Source: Lachnoanaerobaculum orale (GTDB lineage Bacteria; Bacillota; Clostridia; Lachnospirales; Lachnospiraceae). Taken from it: DNA of 55,439 bases. The notes under the pieces were generated by a model. It saw only the letters and a list, made by a program, of their open reading frames with translations. It made no database searches and was not told the origin of the DNA. Below, in pieces: positions 47,058-55,415 of this stretch. The stretch covers positions 1,882,938 to 1,938,376 of the forward strand of contig NZ_RRCM01000001.1 of assembly GCF_003862485.1 (NCBI RefSeq), in the 5' to 3' direction. How positions within the stretch are numbered: the stretch's first letter is position 1; the number at the start of each line of letters is the position of its first letter. Made by a program: the position numbers and the translations under genes.

Positions 47058-47993
47058 CTATATTACCCAATCAAAGTTGTTACTAAGTTCGTACGGAGTA
47101 TTCTGGTACACATAGAAGTTGAGCCAATTGGCATACAGTGTATTTGAAAAGTTCCTCCAACAAAGCACAGGCCTTGAAAACGGATTATTGTCTGTAAAAT
47201 AATTCTTCGGCAGCGCAGGATTAAGTCCCTTTGCCACATCTCTGTGATATTCATTGCTAAGAGTCATCCTGTCATACTCGGGATGCCCTTGTATAAAGAC
47301 CTGTGAACCGCTGCCGTATTCATTCAGTACCAAAAGCACTCCGGCCTCATCAGACTTTGCAAGCACTTCAAGTTCAGGATGCTTTAATATATCCTCAAGT
47401 CTGACCTCAGTATTCCTTGAATGCGGACAATTCACATAATCGTCCATACTTCTTACAAGCGGTACCTTTTTCTTTAAAATCTCATGTGTAAAAACGCCTG
47501 TAAGCTTCTCATCCCTATCATACTTCGGTACACCGAAATGATAGTAAAGTCCCGCCTGTGCAGCCCAACATATATGAAGAGTGGATGTGACATGAGTCTT
47601 TGACCACTCCATTATCTCACACAGTTCATCCCAGTAATTGACCTTGTCATAGTCCATACATTCCACAGGTGCACCTGTAATAATCATTCCGTCATATTTC
47701 TCAGTCTTTATATCGTCAAAGAATGTATAAAATTTATTCAAATGACTTTGGCTTGTATTCTTTGACTGATGACTCTTCATCATAAGGAATGAACAGTCCA
47801 CCTGTAACGGAGTATTTGAGAGCGCTCTAAGTATCTGTGTCTCCGTATCCTCCTTTATAGGCATCAAATTAAGTATCAAAATCTGCAAAGGACGAATATC
47901 CTGTGATATGGCTCTGTCCTCGTCCATAACAAATATATTTTCAGACTCAAGTATCGCCTTTGCAGGCAATCCTTTCTGTATTTTTATCGGCAT
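47058..47993 (-). CDS. metA: Homoserine O-acetyltransferase (MetA type)
   Basis: The 311-aa enzyme acylates homoserine for methionine synthesis. TLHICWAAQAG contains the catalytic Cys142 (counted directly). Residue 111 is Glu, in TGAPVECMDY; MetA proteins with Glu111 use acetyl-CoA and those with Gly111 use succinyl-CoA, so the product should be O-acetylhomoserine. It is 39 nt after ligA; the gap has a short inverted repeat but no SAM riboswitch. Confidence 0.93.
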   Translation of the reverse strand: MPIKIQKGLPAKAILESENIFVMDEDRAISQDIRPLQILILNLMPIKEDTETQILRALSNTPLQVDCSFLMMKSHQSKNTSQSHLNKFYTFFDDIKTEKYDGMIITGAPVECMDYDKVNYWDELCEIMEWSKTHVTSTLHICWAAQAGLYYHFGVPKYDRDEKLTGVFTHEILKKKVPLVRSMDDYVNCPHSRNTEVRLEDILKHPELEVLAKSDEAGVLLVLNEYGSGSQVFIQGHPEYDRMTLSNEYHRDVAKGLNPALPKNYFTDNNPFSRPVLCWRNFSNTLYANWLNFYVYQNTPYELSNNFDWVI

Positions 47994-48008
47994 ATTACCT
48001 CTTTTCCG

Positions 48009-48023
48009 GTAGACAATGTCTAC
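48009..48023 (-). repeat. Short inverted repeat between ligA and metA
   Basis: GTAGAC (48009-48014) and GTCTAC (48018-48023) surround a 3-nt centre. It precedes the metA ribosome site AGAGG. Without a following T run on the minus strand it is not a terminator. Confidence 0.4.
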
Positions 48024-48032
48024 AAAAAATCA

Positions 48033-49982
48033 TTATTCCAAAAGCTTCAGAAAATCTTCTTCAGATATTATCTCCACTCCAAGCTCCTTGGCCTTTTTAT
48101 TCTTTGAAGAATTGGAGGCGGTATCATTATTTATAAGGTAGTTTGTCTTACTTGACACACTGCCTGACACCTTACCGCCGTTCTTTTCTATAAGCTCCTT
48201 TAATTCATTCCTGTTTGAGAAATGTTGCAGCGAACCGGTGATTACACATACCTTTCCCGATAATTTATCACCGCCACCGCTCTCCTCTTTTTCAAATTTC
48301 AGAATCTTTCTAAGACTTTCTACATTTTCAATATTTTTCTCAGACCTGAAAAAATCCGCTATTGAGTTTGCAAGCACCTCTCCGATTCCCTCTATCTCAA
48401 GCAAATCATCCTTACTTGCAGATATTATCCTGTCAATATCATTGTCAAAATACTTTGCAATCATCTTTGCATTGGCACTTCCGATTCCCGATATACCAAG
48501 TGAATAGAGAAATCTTGATACGGTGGTATTTTTAGCTTCATCAAGTGCGGATATCAACTTTTCATAACTTCTTTTTCCGAAACCGTCCATATTTATGATT
48601 TCGTCCTTGAACTTATCAAGATGAAACAGATCACTGTCACTCTTTATAAAGCCCTTTGAAAGGAATTTTTCAAGTGTGGACTCTGAAAGTCCGTCTATAT
48701 TGAGCGCATCTCTGGATGCCATCAGGGCATATTGCTTGATATGCTTTACCTGACAGTCAGGATTGGTACAAAGAAGTACCTTTGACTCATTGTCCTTTTT
48801 TATTGTGGTATCCTTTCCGCAGGCAGGACATATCTTCGGAACTTTTTCTGTGTTTGACTTTGTAAGATTCTCATATACCTGGGGAATTATCATATTTGCC
48901 TTATAGACTGATATCTCATCTCCCACACCGAGCATAAGCTCTTCAAAAATACTCACATTGTGAAGACTTGCTCTTGAGACTGTAGTTCCCTCAAGCTCCA
49001 CAGGTTCAAATACGGCCACAGGATTTATAAGTCCGGTTCTTGAAGGACTCCATTCGATATATTTTAGTTTTGTAGTCTGTCTTTCATCACTCCATTTGAA
49101 TGCCATAGCATTTCTTGGGAACTTTGCGGTACTTCCAAGTCTCTCACCCAGTGCAATATCGTCAAGTAAAAGCACAAGACCGTCAGACGGGATATCATTA
49201 TCTGCTATCCTTGACTCAAAATCAGCTATATCATTTGCAAGTGACGCCCTGTTTGTAAACTTATATTCCACTACATCAAAGCCCTCATTTTTTGCCCACT
49301 CAAACTGCTTTGCTTTGGAGTTTTCAAAGTCAATATCATCAGCCTTTACAACATTGAAAACATTGAAATATACCTTTCTTTCCCTTGTAACCGCCGGATT
49401 CAACTGCCTTACGGAACCTGAACAAAGGTTTCTCGGGTTTTTATATTTGGCATCTGCATCACTGATACTCTCATTTATTCTCTTAAAGTCCGAATATTTT
49501 ATAACAGCCTCACCTCTAAGTATAAGCTCTCCCTTATATTCAATCTTTAAAGGAACATTTTGAAAGTTCTTTGCATTGTTTGTGATAACCTCTCCTATGA
49601 TACCGTTTCCTCTTGTAACGGCTTCCACAAGCTCACCGCCTATGTATGTGAGTACGATAGTAAGTCCGTCCATCTTCCATGACAACAGCGCCTCATTATC
49701 CCCAAGCCAGTCCTCCAGTTCAGTCACGCTTTTTGTCTTATCAAGTGAAAGCATTGGGCTCTCATGTGCCTTCTTAGGCAGTTCGCTTGCCGTCTCATAG
49801 CCTACATTTTGAGTCGGAGAATTGGATAATACAACATTTGTTTCTTTTTCAAGTTTTACAAGCTCGTCATAAAGCTTGTCATACTCGATATTCGGCATTA
49901 TCTCAACCGCATCCACATAGTAGCTTTTTGCAGCCTTATTCAAGATTTCCACCAACTCTTTGATTCTTGCCTTTTTATCCAT
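48033..49982 (-). CDS. ligA: NAD-dependent DNA ligase
   Basis: The 649-aa enzyme seals nicks using NAD. The adenylated lysine is Lys103 in SWKMDG. The zinc finger CPACGKDTT...CTNPDC lies near 400, followed by helix-hairpin-helix repeats and a C-terminal BRCT domain (LSGKVCVITGSL, about 572-649). The length is just below the usual 660-670. It overlaps the pseudouridine synthase stop by 8 nt. Confidence 0.95.
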   Translation of the reverse strand: MDKKARIKELVEILNKAAKSYYVDAVEIMPNIEYDKLYDELVKLEKETNVVLSNSPTQNVGYETASELPKKAHESPMLSLDKTKSVTELEDWLGDNEALLSWKMDGLTIVLTYIGGELVEAVTRGNGIIGEVITNNAKNFQNVPLKIEYKGELILRGEAVIKYSDFKRINESISDADAKYKNPRNLCSGSVRQLNPAVTRERKVYFNVFNVVKADDIDFENSKAKQFEWAKNEGFDVVEYKFTNRASLANDIADFESRIADNDIPSDGLVLLLDDIALGERLGSTAKFPRNAMAFKWSDERQTTKLKYIEWSPSRTGLINPVAVFEPVELEGTTVSRASLHNVSIFEELMLGVGDEISVYKANMIIPQVYENLTKSNTEKVPKICPACGKDTTIKKDNESKVLLCTNPDCQVKHIKQYALMASRDALNIDGLSESTLEKFLSKGFIKSDSDLFHLDKFKDEIINMDGFGKRSYEKLISALDEAKNTTVSRFLYSLGISGIGSANAKMIAKYFDNDIDRIISASKDDLLEIEGIGEVLANSIADFFRSEKNIENVESLRKILKFEKEESGGGDKLSGKVCVITGSLQHFSNRNELKELIEKNGGKVSGSVSSKTNYLINNDTASNSSKNKKAKELGVEIISEEDFLKLLE

Positions 49983-50703
49983 TATCTCTTATCCCCAATT
50001 CTTTATACAATCTTCTGGTCTCTTCTTCGCTTAAGTTGCGATAATCTCCTACAGCCAAACCGTCAAGCTTTATATTCACTATCCTGACTCTGTTGAGCTT
50101 TTGTACTTTTCTGTCGCAGGCCGCACACATTCTTCTTATCTGTCTGTTAAGTCCCTGAGTAAGCACAATGCTGAAGGTGTTTTTATTTAATTTTTTAACC
50201 TTACACTTTCTTGTCTTTGTCTTAAGCTCATAAAGATAGATTCCGTTTGACATCTTCTCTATAAACTCATCATCTATATCCTTATTTACCTTTACTATAT
50301 ATTCCTTCTCGTGATAATTTGCCGCCTTCAGCAAGGTATTTGTGAGTGCACCCTGATTTGTGAGAAGCAAAAGTCCGCTTGAATCCTTATCAAGTCTTCC
50401 TACAGGATAGATTCTCTCCTTCATTCCTATATAGTCCACCACATTCATTGCACCGTCATTGTCCGATGTGGTACATACTACACCCTCAGGCTTATTAAAA
50501 GCGATGATTATAGGCTTTACCTTTTCGACATCTTTACCTGTCGCAATATATTTCCCGTCTAGACTTACAAGGTCTTTTTCTCCTACCATGGCACCAAGAC
50601 TTGCGATCTCGCCGTTTATCATGACTCTGTTCGCTTCTATGGCTCTGTCAGCTTCTCTCCTTGAGCAGACTCCGATGCTTGCCAAAAACTTATTCAGTCG
50701 CAT
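49975..50703 (-). CDS. 23S rRNA pseudouridine synthase, RluF-like
   Basis: The 242-aa protein has an N-terminal S4 RNA-binding domain (RLNKFLASIGVCSRREADRAIE), the catalytic Asp in GRLDKDSSGLLLLTN and the GLNRQIRRMCAACD motif typical of the RluF branch. It makes pseudouridine in 23S rRNA. The start overlaps lgt by 14 nt. Confidence 0.88.
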   Translation of the reverse strand: MRLNKFLASIGVCSRREADRAIEANRVMINGEIASLGAMVGEKDLVSLDGKYIATGKDVEKVKPIIIAFNKPEGVVCTTSDNDGAMNVVDYIGMKERIYPVGRLDKDSSGLLLLTNQGALTNTLLKAANYHEKEYIVKVNKDIDDEFIEKMSNGIYLYELKTKTRKCKVKKLNKNTFSIVLTQGLNRQIRRMCAACDRKVQKLNRVRIVNIKLDGLAVGDYRNLSEEETRRLYKELGIRDNG

Positions 50704-51547
50704 TCTTTACTCTCTTCCTTCCCACTGTTATACATATGATTGACACTATAAAACATATACCTGCAAGTAACTGTGATACCGCTATATTTGTATGAGGCAA
50801 CAAAAGGCTGTCTGTGCGAAGTCCCTCTATAATCATTCTTCCAAGACCGTATCCTCCAAGATAGATAAAGAATACCTCACCGTCAAACTTCTTTCTTTTC
50901 CTGTACCATAACATAAAGACAAGTACCAAAAGATTCCAGCAGCTCTCATAAAGGAATGTAGGGTGAACCTGAATATATTTCACTCCGTCTATATCCATAA
51001 CATGGCTCAGTACATTATCATTTAACATTCCGGAGCCTACTATATCAAGCTTATACCTTAGTGCAAAAAGTGAGTTCGTATACCCTCCGAATGCCTCCGC
51101 ATTGAAAAAGTTACCCCACCTTCCAATAATCTGACCTAAAACAAGTCCCAAAACTCCGCTGTCCGCCATAGAAAAGAATGACTGTTTTTTTACCTTACAG
51201 TATACTATAAGTGTGATTACCGCAGCTATCACACCTCCGTATATTGCGAGTCCTCCTGCTCGTAAGTTGAATACCTGCAAAAGATCGTCTTTATACACAT
51301 CCCACTCAAATATTACATAATAAGTTCTTGCACCTATTATCGAAAATATTATGGCATACATTGCAAAATCAAGATAAATTTCCGGATTCTGCCCCCTTCT
51401 TTTGGCATCGGCACAGGCCATATTGATGCCTGCCAGCATTCCAAGTGCTATGATTATCCCGTAAAAGGCAATCCTGAAGCCGAAAATATTGATATGATTT
51501 ACCAAATGATTTATATAAATCCCCAAATGTGGAAACGAAACGTCCAT
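50690..51547 (-). CDS. lgt: Prolipoprotein diacylglyceryl transferase
   Basis: The 285-aa membrane enzyme attaches diacylglycerol to the lipobox Cys of prolipoproteins such as the two PotD proteins here. It has about seven helices, GGLAIYGGVIAA, RWGNFFNAEAFG and HPTFLYES. The second ATG (51547) fits AGGAGG at 5 nt better than the first. It is the first gene of lgt-rluF-ligA-metA. Confidence 0.93.
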   Translation of the reverse strand: MDVSFPHLGIYINHLVNHINIFGFRIAFYGIIIALGMLAGINMACADAKRRGQNPEIYLDFAMYAIIFSIIGARTYYVIFEWDVYKDDLLQVFNLRAGGLAIYGGVIAAVITLIVYCKVKKQSFFSMADSGVLGLVLGQIIGRWGNFFNAEAFGGYTNSLFALRYKLDIVGSGMLNDNVLSHVMDIDGVKYIQVHPTFLYESCWNLLVLVFMLWYRKRKKFDGEVFFIYLGGYGLGRMIIEGLRTDSLLLPHTNIAVSQLLAGICFIVSIICITVGRKRVKNATE

Positions 51548-51576
51548 CATAACCTCCTAAATATTTTTATTTTCAT

Positions 51577-51585
51577 AGTATAGCA
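51577..51585 (-). promoter_or_regulatory. Extended -10 promoter of lgt
   Basis: TGCTATACT (51577-51585) on the minus strand is an extended -10. The -35 region is weak (CTGTCA or TGTCAT). Confidence 0.45.
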
Positions 51586-51655
51586 TATCGGAGGGGATAT
51601 GACAGCGAAAATCGGTATAAAATATATTAAAGAAATTAATATGAAAACTTTGCAA

Positions 51656-51688
51656 AGAAAAACACCCTAAGTTTTTACATAGAGTGCC
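51656..51688 (-). terminator. Terminator after the FGE-like gene
   Basis: On the minus strand GCACTCTATG (51678-51687) and CTTAGGGTGT (51662-51671) pair with two wobbles, and TTTTTC follows. The loop region shares a 19-nt stretch with the IS end (165-183). Confidence 0.65.
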
Positions 51689-51699
51689 TATCACTTGAT

Positions 51700-52746
51700 T
51701 TAGTCTGCGATTCTTATAACTCTTCTAAAGAAATCATAGCCGCCGTTTATATACTCACCTGTCTCTTCATCCTTATTTTCAAAATATGGCGAAACCGGAA
51801 AATATCCCCAAACAGGCCCCAGTCCTCCGCATATATTGCGTCCTCCGTCTCCGCCTTTATATGAAAACACTCCGTCATCATATACAATCTCTCTGCAGTA
51901 GGGATCAAAAGCTATATGCAGCCCGAAGAAGTTTTCTTTTTCTAAAGTGTACTCGTCATAATTATCAGTCCACTCCATATGTCTAAGCTTCATGGAAAAA
52001 TCCATATCGTTACCCCAAGGAAATATGCTTCTGCATCCCTTTCCTACCAAATACTCCCATTCTCTTTTTGTTGGAAGAGAATATCCTTTATCTTTTATAT
52101 CCTGAAGCAGGTTGTTAAATGTAGTTTCTTTATACAATTTACCGTGCCAACTTTCATTTTCTTTATATAGACAAATACTCTTATGAACTGTTATTTCAGA
52201 TATACCATTCTTTTCGGCACTTTCAATCTTTGCTTGCCATTCTTTGTTTTCTTTAAGTTCATCATCCGAAACATCCTCCCAACAGGTTTCACTGTAGTCT
52301 TTTTGTACTAACATAGGATGTATTAAAATAGTCTCCTCATTACTGAAATTGTTATTCAGATAGTCTTCTATTGTTGATACAAATTCATTATCTTCAAGCT
52401 TTTCTTTTATCTTATCTTCAATAGAGCTGTCGGTCTCATCTTCCTCATCTATAAATACATATACAAGGTACTCCAAATTTTCCTTATTGAAAATTTCAGA
52501 AGGCTTTCTACCTTTGAAGTCAATTCCAAGCTTAACACGCTCTCCCGGAACAAAAACAAATTCGATACCGTCTTTTGAGATAAACTCTGCCGTATATGTG
52601 GACTTTCCAAAAGCTGAAAATTCTTTAAAACAAAGTATTTCCAAATTATAGATACCTGCTATATTATTTAATAATTCCTGCTTTTCAAAGACAGAAAGTG
52701 AGTCGTATATGGGATTGTATAATTTTTCTGTTGATATACTGTTCAT
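51700..52746 (-). CDS. Protein with C-terminal FGE-sulfatase (SUMF1)-like domain
   Basis: The 348-aa protein has an unrecognised acidic N-terminal half and a C-terminal domain with LPTKREWEYLVGKG, FPWGND and FFRRVIRIAD, similar to the formylglycine-generating-enzyme fold that is used by enzymes and by many binding proteins. No sulfatase or active-site cysteines typical of FGE are evident, so a catalytic role is doubtful. The ATG at 52746 fits AAGGAG. It stands alone. Confidence 0.65.
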   Translation of the reverse strand: MNSISTEKLYNPIYDSLSVFEKQELLNNIAGIYNLEILCFKEFSAFGKSTYTAEFISKDGIEFVFVPGERVKLGIDFKGRKPSEIFNKENLEYLVYVFIDEEDETDSSIEDKIKEKLEDNEFVSTIEDYLNNNFSNEETILIHPMLVQKDYSETCWEDVSDDELKENKEWQAKIESAEKNGISEITVHKSICLYKENESWHGKLYKETTFNNLLQDIKDKGYSLPTKREWEYLVGKGCRSIFPWGNDMDFSMKLRHMEWTDNYDEYTLEKENFFGLHIAFDPYCREIVYDDGVFSYKGGDGGRNICGGLGPVWGYFPVSPYFENKDEETGEYINGGYDFFRRVIRIAD

Positions 52747-52875
52747 TGATTGGTTCTCCTTCAAATTTAGTAGACAGCTTTAAACTATTTTTATTAACTT
52801 ATATATACTTACTTATCTAATTATATGTAATATGTGATATTTCATCAATATTATATATTCTCATATGATATTTAT

Positions 52876-52908
52876 AAAAAAAGACAGGATCATTTTAAAA
52901 CCCTGTCT
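52876..52908 (-). terminator. Terminator after the 53-kb nitroreductase
   Basis: AGACAGG (52882-52888) and CCTGTCT (52902-52908) pair; on the minus strand TTTTTTT follows. Confidence 0.8.
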
Positions 52909-52946
52909 ACAAAAATATATAAACTTATTCAATATAAGAATTTCAT

Positions 52947-53462
52947 TTATAAGGTCTTTACCATCTCTTCAATAGGTCTACATTTTTCATGCATTGGAGA
53001 AGATTTCACATCATCTGCAGCATATCCCATAGGCATCAAACAAATCAGCTTTACAGACTTTGGCAGATTAAATACTTCTGCAGTCTTTGTATTTGGAAAT
53101 CCGTCAACCCATACAGAACCAATACCCAGTTCTGTTGCTTCAAGCATCATATGTGTAGCTACAATAGAGGCATCCTGTTGCCCCGAAACGATTCCTTCTT
53201 CCATTTCATTAACATACTGTTCCGACTCCTCATAACCTATCATCATAACAGTCGGCGCATTATATACACATCTTGTAAGTGCCCTAAGTTTTTCAATTCC
53301 TTCTTCACTTTGAACCACATAGACTCTGGCAGACTGTTTGTTTTTTGCACTTGGTGCAATATATGCCGCCTCTAAAATTTTATTGATTTTATCCTTTTCA
53401 ATCTGTTTCTCACTGTAACTACGCACTGAATAACGATTCTTTGCCAATGTTATAAAATCCAT
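52947..53462 (-). CDS. Nitroreductase family protein
   Basis: The 171-aa FMN-dependent oxidoreductase starts FITLAKNRYSVRSYSEKQ, has AAYIAPSAKNKQSARVYVV and the second FMN-binding region MMLEATELGIGSVWVDGF, and ends CRPIEEMVKTL. It would reduce nitro or quinone compounds. The ATG at 53462 is preferred over 53480, with AAGGA 6 nt upstream. It is divergent from hxlR, with a decayed SRPBCC gene between them. Confidence 0.88.
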   Translation of the reverse strand: MDFITLAKNRYSVRSYSEKQIEKDKINKILEAAYIAPSAKNKQSARVYVVQSEEGIEKLRALTRCVYNAPTVMMIGYEESEQYVNEMEEGIVSGQQDASIVATHMMLEATELGIGSVWVDGFPNTKTAEVFNLPKSVKLICLMPMGYAADDVKSSPMHEKCRPIEEMVKTL

Positions 53463-53498
53463 GATTTGTCCTTCTTTCATTCACTACTACACTTGTAT

Positions 53499-53669
53499 TT
53501 AAACTATCGTATTATATAATTCTATATCTGAAACCCAAATTAACGTATCAATCAGATCCTCAAATACATCTTTTGCTGTAATTACTTTTGCAGTTATCTC
53601 ATTCGATGCAAAGTTGTCTGTTGTACCCGGTAATTAGCCCTCCGGCCATTTGATTTCATTAACATTTTT
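53499..53669 (-). pseudogene. Decayed SRPBCC-domain gene
   Basis: One minus-strand frame reads NVNEIKWPEG, a stop codon (TAA), then LPGTTDNFASNEITAKVITAKDVFEDLIDTLIW and a short unrelated end. WPEGxLPGTTDNFASNE is the start of SRPBCC (START-like) proteins found beside HxlR regulators. The single internal stop and the loss of everything after about residue 45 make this a remnant. It was probably once the first gene in front of the nitroreductase. Confidence 0.7.
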
Positions 53670-53737
53670 ATTACCTCATTTCTTTCTGAATTAATAATTT
53701 ATTGATAAAAATCATTATCTATCAACTTGATGATGTC

Positions 53738-53766
53738 ATATTAAGCCATTATGATGTTTTCGACAA
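53738..53766 (-). promoter_or_regulatory. Promoter toward the SRPBCC remnant and nitroreductase
   Basis: TTGTCG (53761-53766), a 17-nt spacer and TAATAT (53738-53743) on the minus strand. It is divergent from the hxlR promoter; the operator lies upstream of both. Confidence 0.5.
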
Positions 53767-53804
53767 GAACGCACTTTTTAGTAAAATAGTAACTTTTTTG
53801 AAAG

Positions 53805-53826
53805 ATACTTACTTTTAGGTAACTAT
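53805..53826 (+). promoter_or_regulatory. Operator between hxlR and the nitroreductase
   Basis: ATACTTAC (53805-53812) and GTAACTAT (53819-53826) form an 8-bp inverted repeat with one mismatch. A further ATAGTAAC half-site lies at about 53786-53794. The part 53808-53824 is 14/17 identical to 35056-35072 before the other nitroreductase. Confidence 0.6.
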
Positions 53827-53835
53827 CACCCGGTA

Positions 53836-53864
53836 TTGATTTTATAGAATTTTTTGTGTTATAT
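53836..53864 (+). promoter_or_regulatory. Promoter of hxlR
   Basis: TTGATT (53836-53841), 17 nt, TTATAT (53859-53864), 23 nt before the ATG. Confidence 0.6.
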
Positions 53865-53887
53865 TAATGTAAAAATGGAGATAAAAA

Positions 53888-54220
53888 ATGTCAGAAAAAA
53901 AATCAAAATTTCATTGTCCTGTAGAAGCAACTCTGTCTCAGATAGGCGGAAAATATAAAATGATTATCCTATGTCATCTAATTCATGACGGTACTTTAAG
54001 ATACAATGAGATACAAAAACACATTCCTCAAGCTACTGCTAAAATGTTGGTACAACAGCTAAAGGAACTGGAATCAGACGGTTTAATTAACAGAAAAGTA
54101 TATCCTGTAGTCCCACCAAAAACTGAATACTCTATTACAGAGAGAGGTAAATCTTTAACAGAAGTTATAGATTCTATACGTGATTGGGGACGCAATTATA
54201 TGTCAGGTACATTTGAATAA
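53888..54220 (+). CDS. HxlR-family winged-helix regulator
   Basis: The 110-aa regulator has the family layout: a conserved Cys (HCPVEATLSQIGGKYKMIIL, at residue 10), TLRYNEIQKHIPQATAKMLVQQLKELESDGLINR and the wing PPKTEYSITERGKSL. HxlR proteins often sense reactive electrophiles or oxidants through this Cys and control reductase genes. Its divergent neighbour is a nitroreductase, and sites in front of both nitroreductases look alike. Confidence 0.9.
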   Translation: MSEKKSKFHCPVEATLSQIGGKYKMIILCHLIHDGTLRYNEIQKHIPQATAKMLVQQLKELESDGLINRKVYPVVPPKTEYSITERGKSLTEVIDSIRDWGRNYMSGTFE

Positions 54221-54231
54221 TAAAACCTCTT

Positions 54232-54258
54232 AATTTTCGGGACACTGTCCGGAAAATT
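54232..54258. repeat. Near-perfect 27-bp palindrome after hxlR
   Basis: AATTTTCGGGACA (54232-54244), C, TGTCCGGAAAATT (54246-54258): 12 of 13 positions pair. There is no T run. It may be a protein binding site or the trace of two abutting element ends. Confidence 0.5.
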
Positions 54259-54311
54259 GGGTGATTTATATATAAGAGTCTCATATTGTATAGATTAGAT
54301 AATGAAAATCC

Positions 54312-54683
54312 CTACAGAACCTTATCTAACAGGTTTTTAGTTAAATCTTCTACATCCAGCCTAGTAATTCCAAAACTCTTCTTCCCGGCATCTTTAATGG
54401 ATGCTCCTATATGGTAAACCTCTTTTCTATCTATAATAATAAATCTATCTCAGAATATTAAGAGTATTTACATCAACATAATTATCTATAAGTATAAGCT
54501 CTCCAATTGCTTTAACTCAACTCTGTCCAGTCGAGCAAACATTTCTCTATCAGAAAGCATGGCGATACCTTGTTCTGTAAAGGCATAAGGGTTTGAAGAT
54601 GAATGTTTCAAAGTTTTGAACCGGTCACAATTTTTGACCGGTTAATCTTTCTCATCATCACTTATTTGAAATCTAAAGCTTTC
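54312..54683 (-). pseudogene. Decayed ORF6N-domain protein gene
   Basis: Fragments on the minus strand read ESFRFQISDDEKD, a stop, VKNCDRFKTLKHSSSNPYAFTEQGIAMLS, REMFARLDRVELKQLE, IDNYVDVNTLNIL and RKEVYHIGASIKDAGKKSFGITRLDVEDLTKN. These are, in order, pieces of ORF6N (phage/accessory) proteins including the diagnostic YAFTEQGIAML and HIGASIKDAGKK. Stops, frameshifts and deletions between the pieces show it is dead. It lies in the longest gene-poor stretch of the window. Confidence 0.75.
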
Positions 54684-54890
54684 ATAATCCGTTATCAACT
54701 TTTACAAGAGCTTTATCCCCTACCATAAGTACCTCCATTTTCCCTTTGAATCATTTGCAATCTAATACCGGTTAGATCTTGTTTATTTTTATGTCGTGTT
54801 ATACAGGCGGTTCATTTATTTTAAGTTTTCAATCTACAAACTGGGATTTGTTTGTACAATGTTCAATATATAACTGTTATTATGTCTTGA
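54684..54890. other. Gene-free stretch upstream of the ORF6N remnant
   Basis: The minus strand has a GGAGG-like site and a short frame MVGDKALVKVDNGL ending in a stop at about 54.69 kb that might be the N-terminus of the decayed gene. Nothing else is recognised. Confidence 0.4.
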
Positions 54891-55415
54891 TTAGAGTACA
54901 AACTCATATAAGAGGAACTTCCTCGGTACTCCAATATCAACATATGTGATTTCAACCTTATCCACATACTTAAATCCAAACGACATATACATTTTCTGTG
55001 GAATATCATTTCCCTCTATGCAATCAAGACGAATTGATTTAAGGTTTCTTTCCCTTGCTGTGTCTATTGCGTGTTGAACTAACTGCTTCGAGTATCCACG
55101 ACCTCCATATTCCGGAAGGACACGCAAGGCATGAAGAACCACTGTATCGTTATCATTTGCATCAATAAGCCATTTAACTGCGTGATACGCCTCATCACGA
55201 TCATGATTCATAATATACGCCGCAACAATTCGACCATCTTCAATACCGATAAACTGATTTCTCTCTTTGATTGCATCTTTGATCATTTCATCTGGAGGGA
55301 AACCACCTTTATCTCCCTCCGGCAGAAAATCTTTTCCACTCAAAACTTTACACATACCGTCATAAAACTGTCGCAATTCTATAAAATTTTTCTCTTCTGC
55401 ATATCTGATAATCAT
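54891..55415 (-). CDS. GNAT family N-acetyltransferase
   Basis: The 174-aa protein has a standard GNAT fold: FIGIEDGRIVAAYIMNH, VLPEYGGRGYSKQLV (acetyl-CoA loop) and GNDIPQKMYMSFGFKYVDKVE. The substrate is unknown. TTGGAGGG lies 11 nt before the ATG. The start is 24 bp from the window edge, so its promoter is probably outside. Confidence 0.85.
   Translation of the reverse strand: MIIRYAEEKNFIELRQFYDGMCKVLSGKDFLPEGDKGGFPPDEMIKDAIKERNQFIGIEDGRIVAAYIMNHDRDEAYHAVKWLIDANDNDTVVLHALRVLPEYGGRGYSKQLVQHAIDTARERNLKSIRLDCIEGNDIPQKMYMSFGFKYVDKVEITYVDIGVPRKFLLYEFVL

Noticed and set aside
47994-48035. SAM-I or other methionine riboswitch before metA
   Set aside because: The ligA-metA gap is only about 39 nt and contains just a 6-bp inverted repeat.
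54600-54645. AACCGGTC/GACCGGTT hairpin as a terminator
   Set aside because: It lies within the decayed ORF6N coding fragment and has no proper T run.
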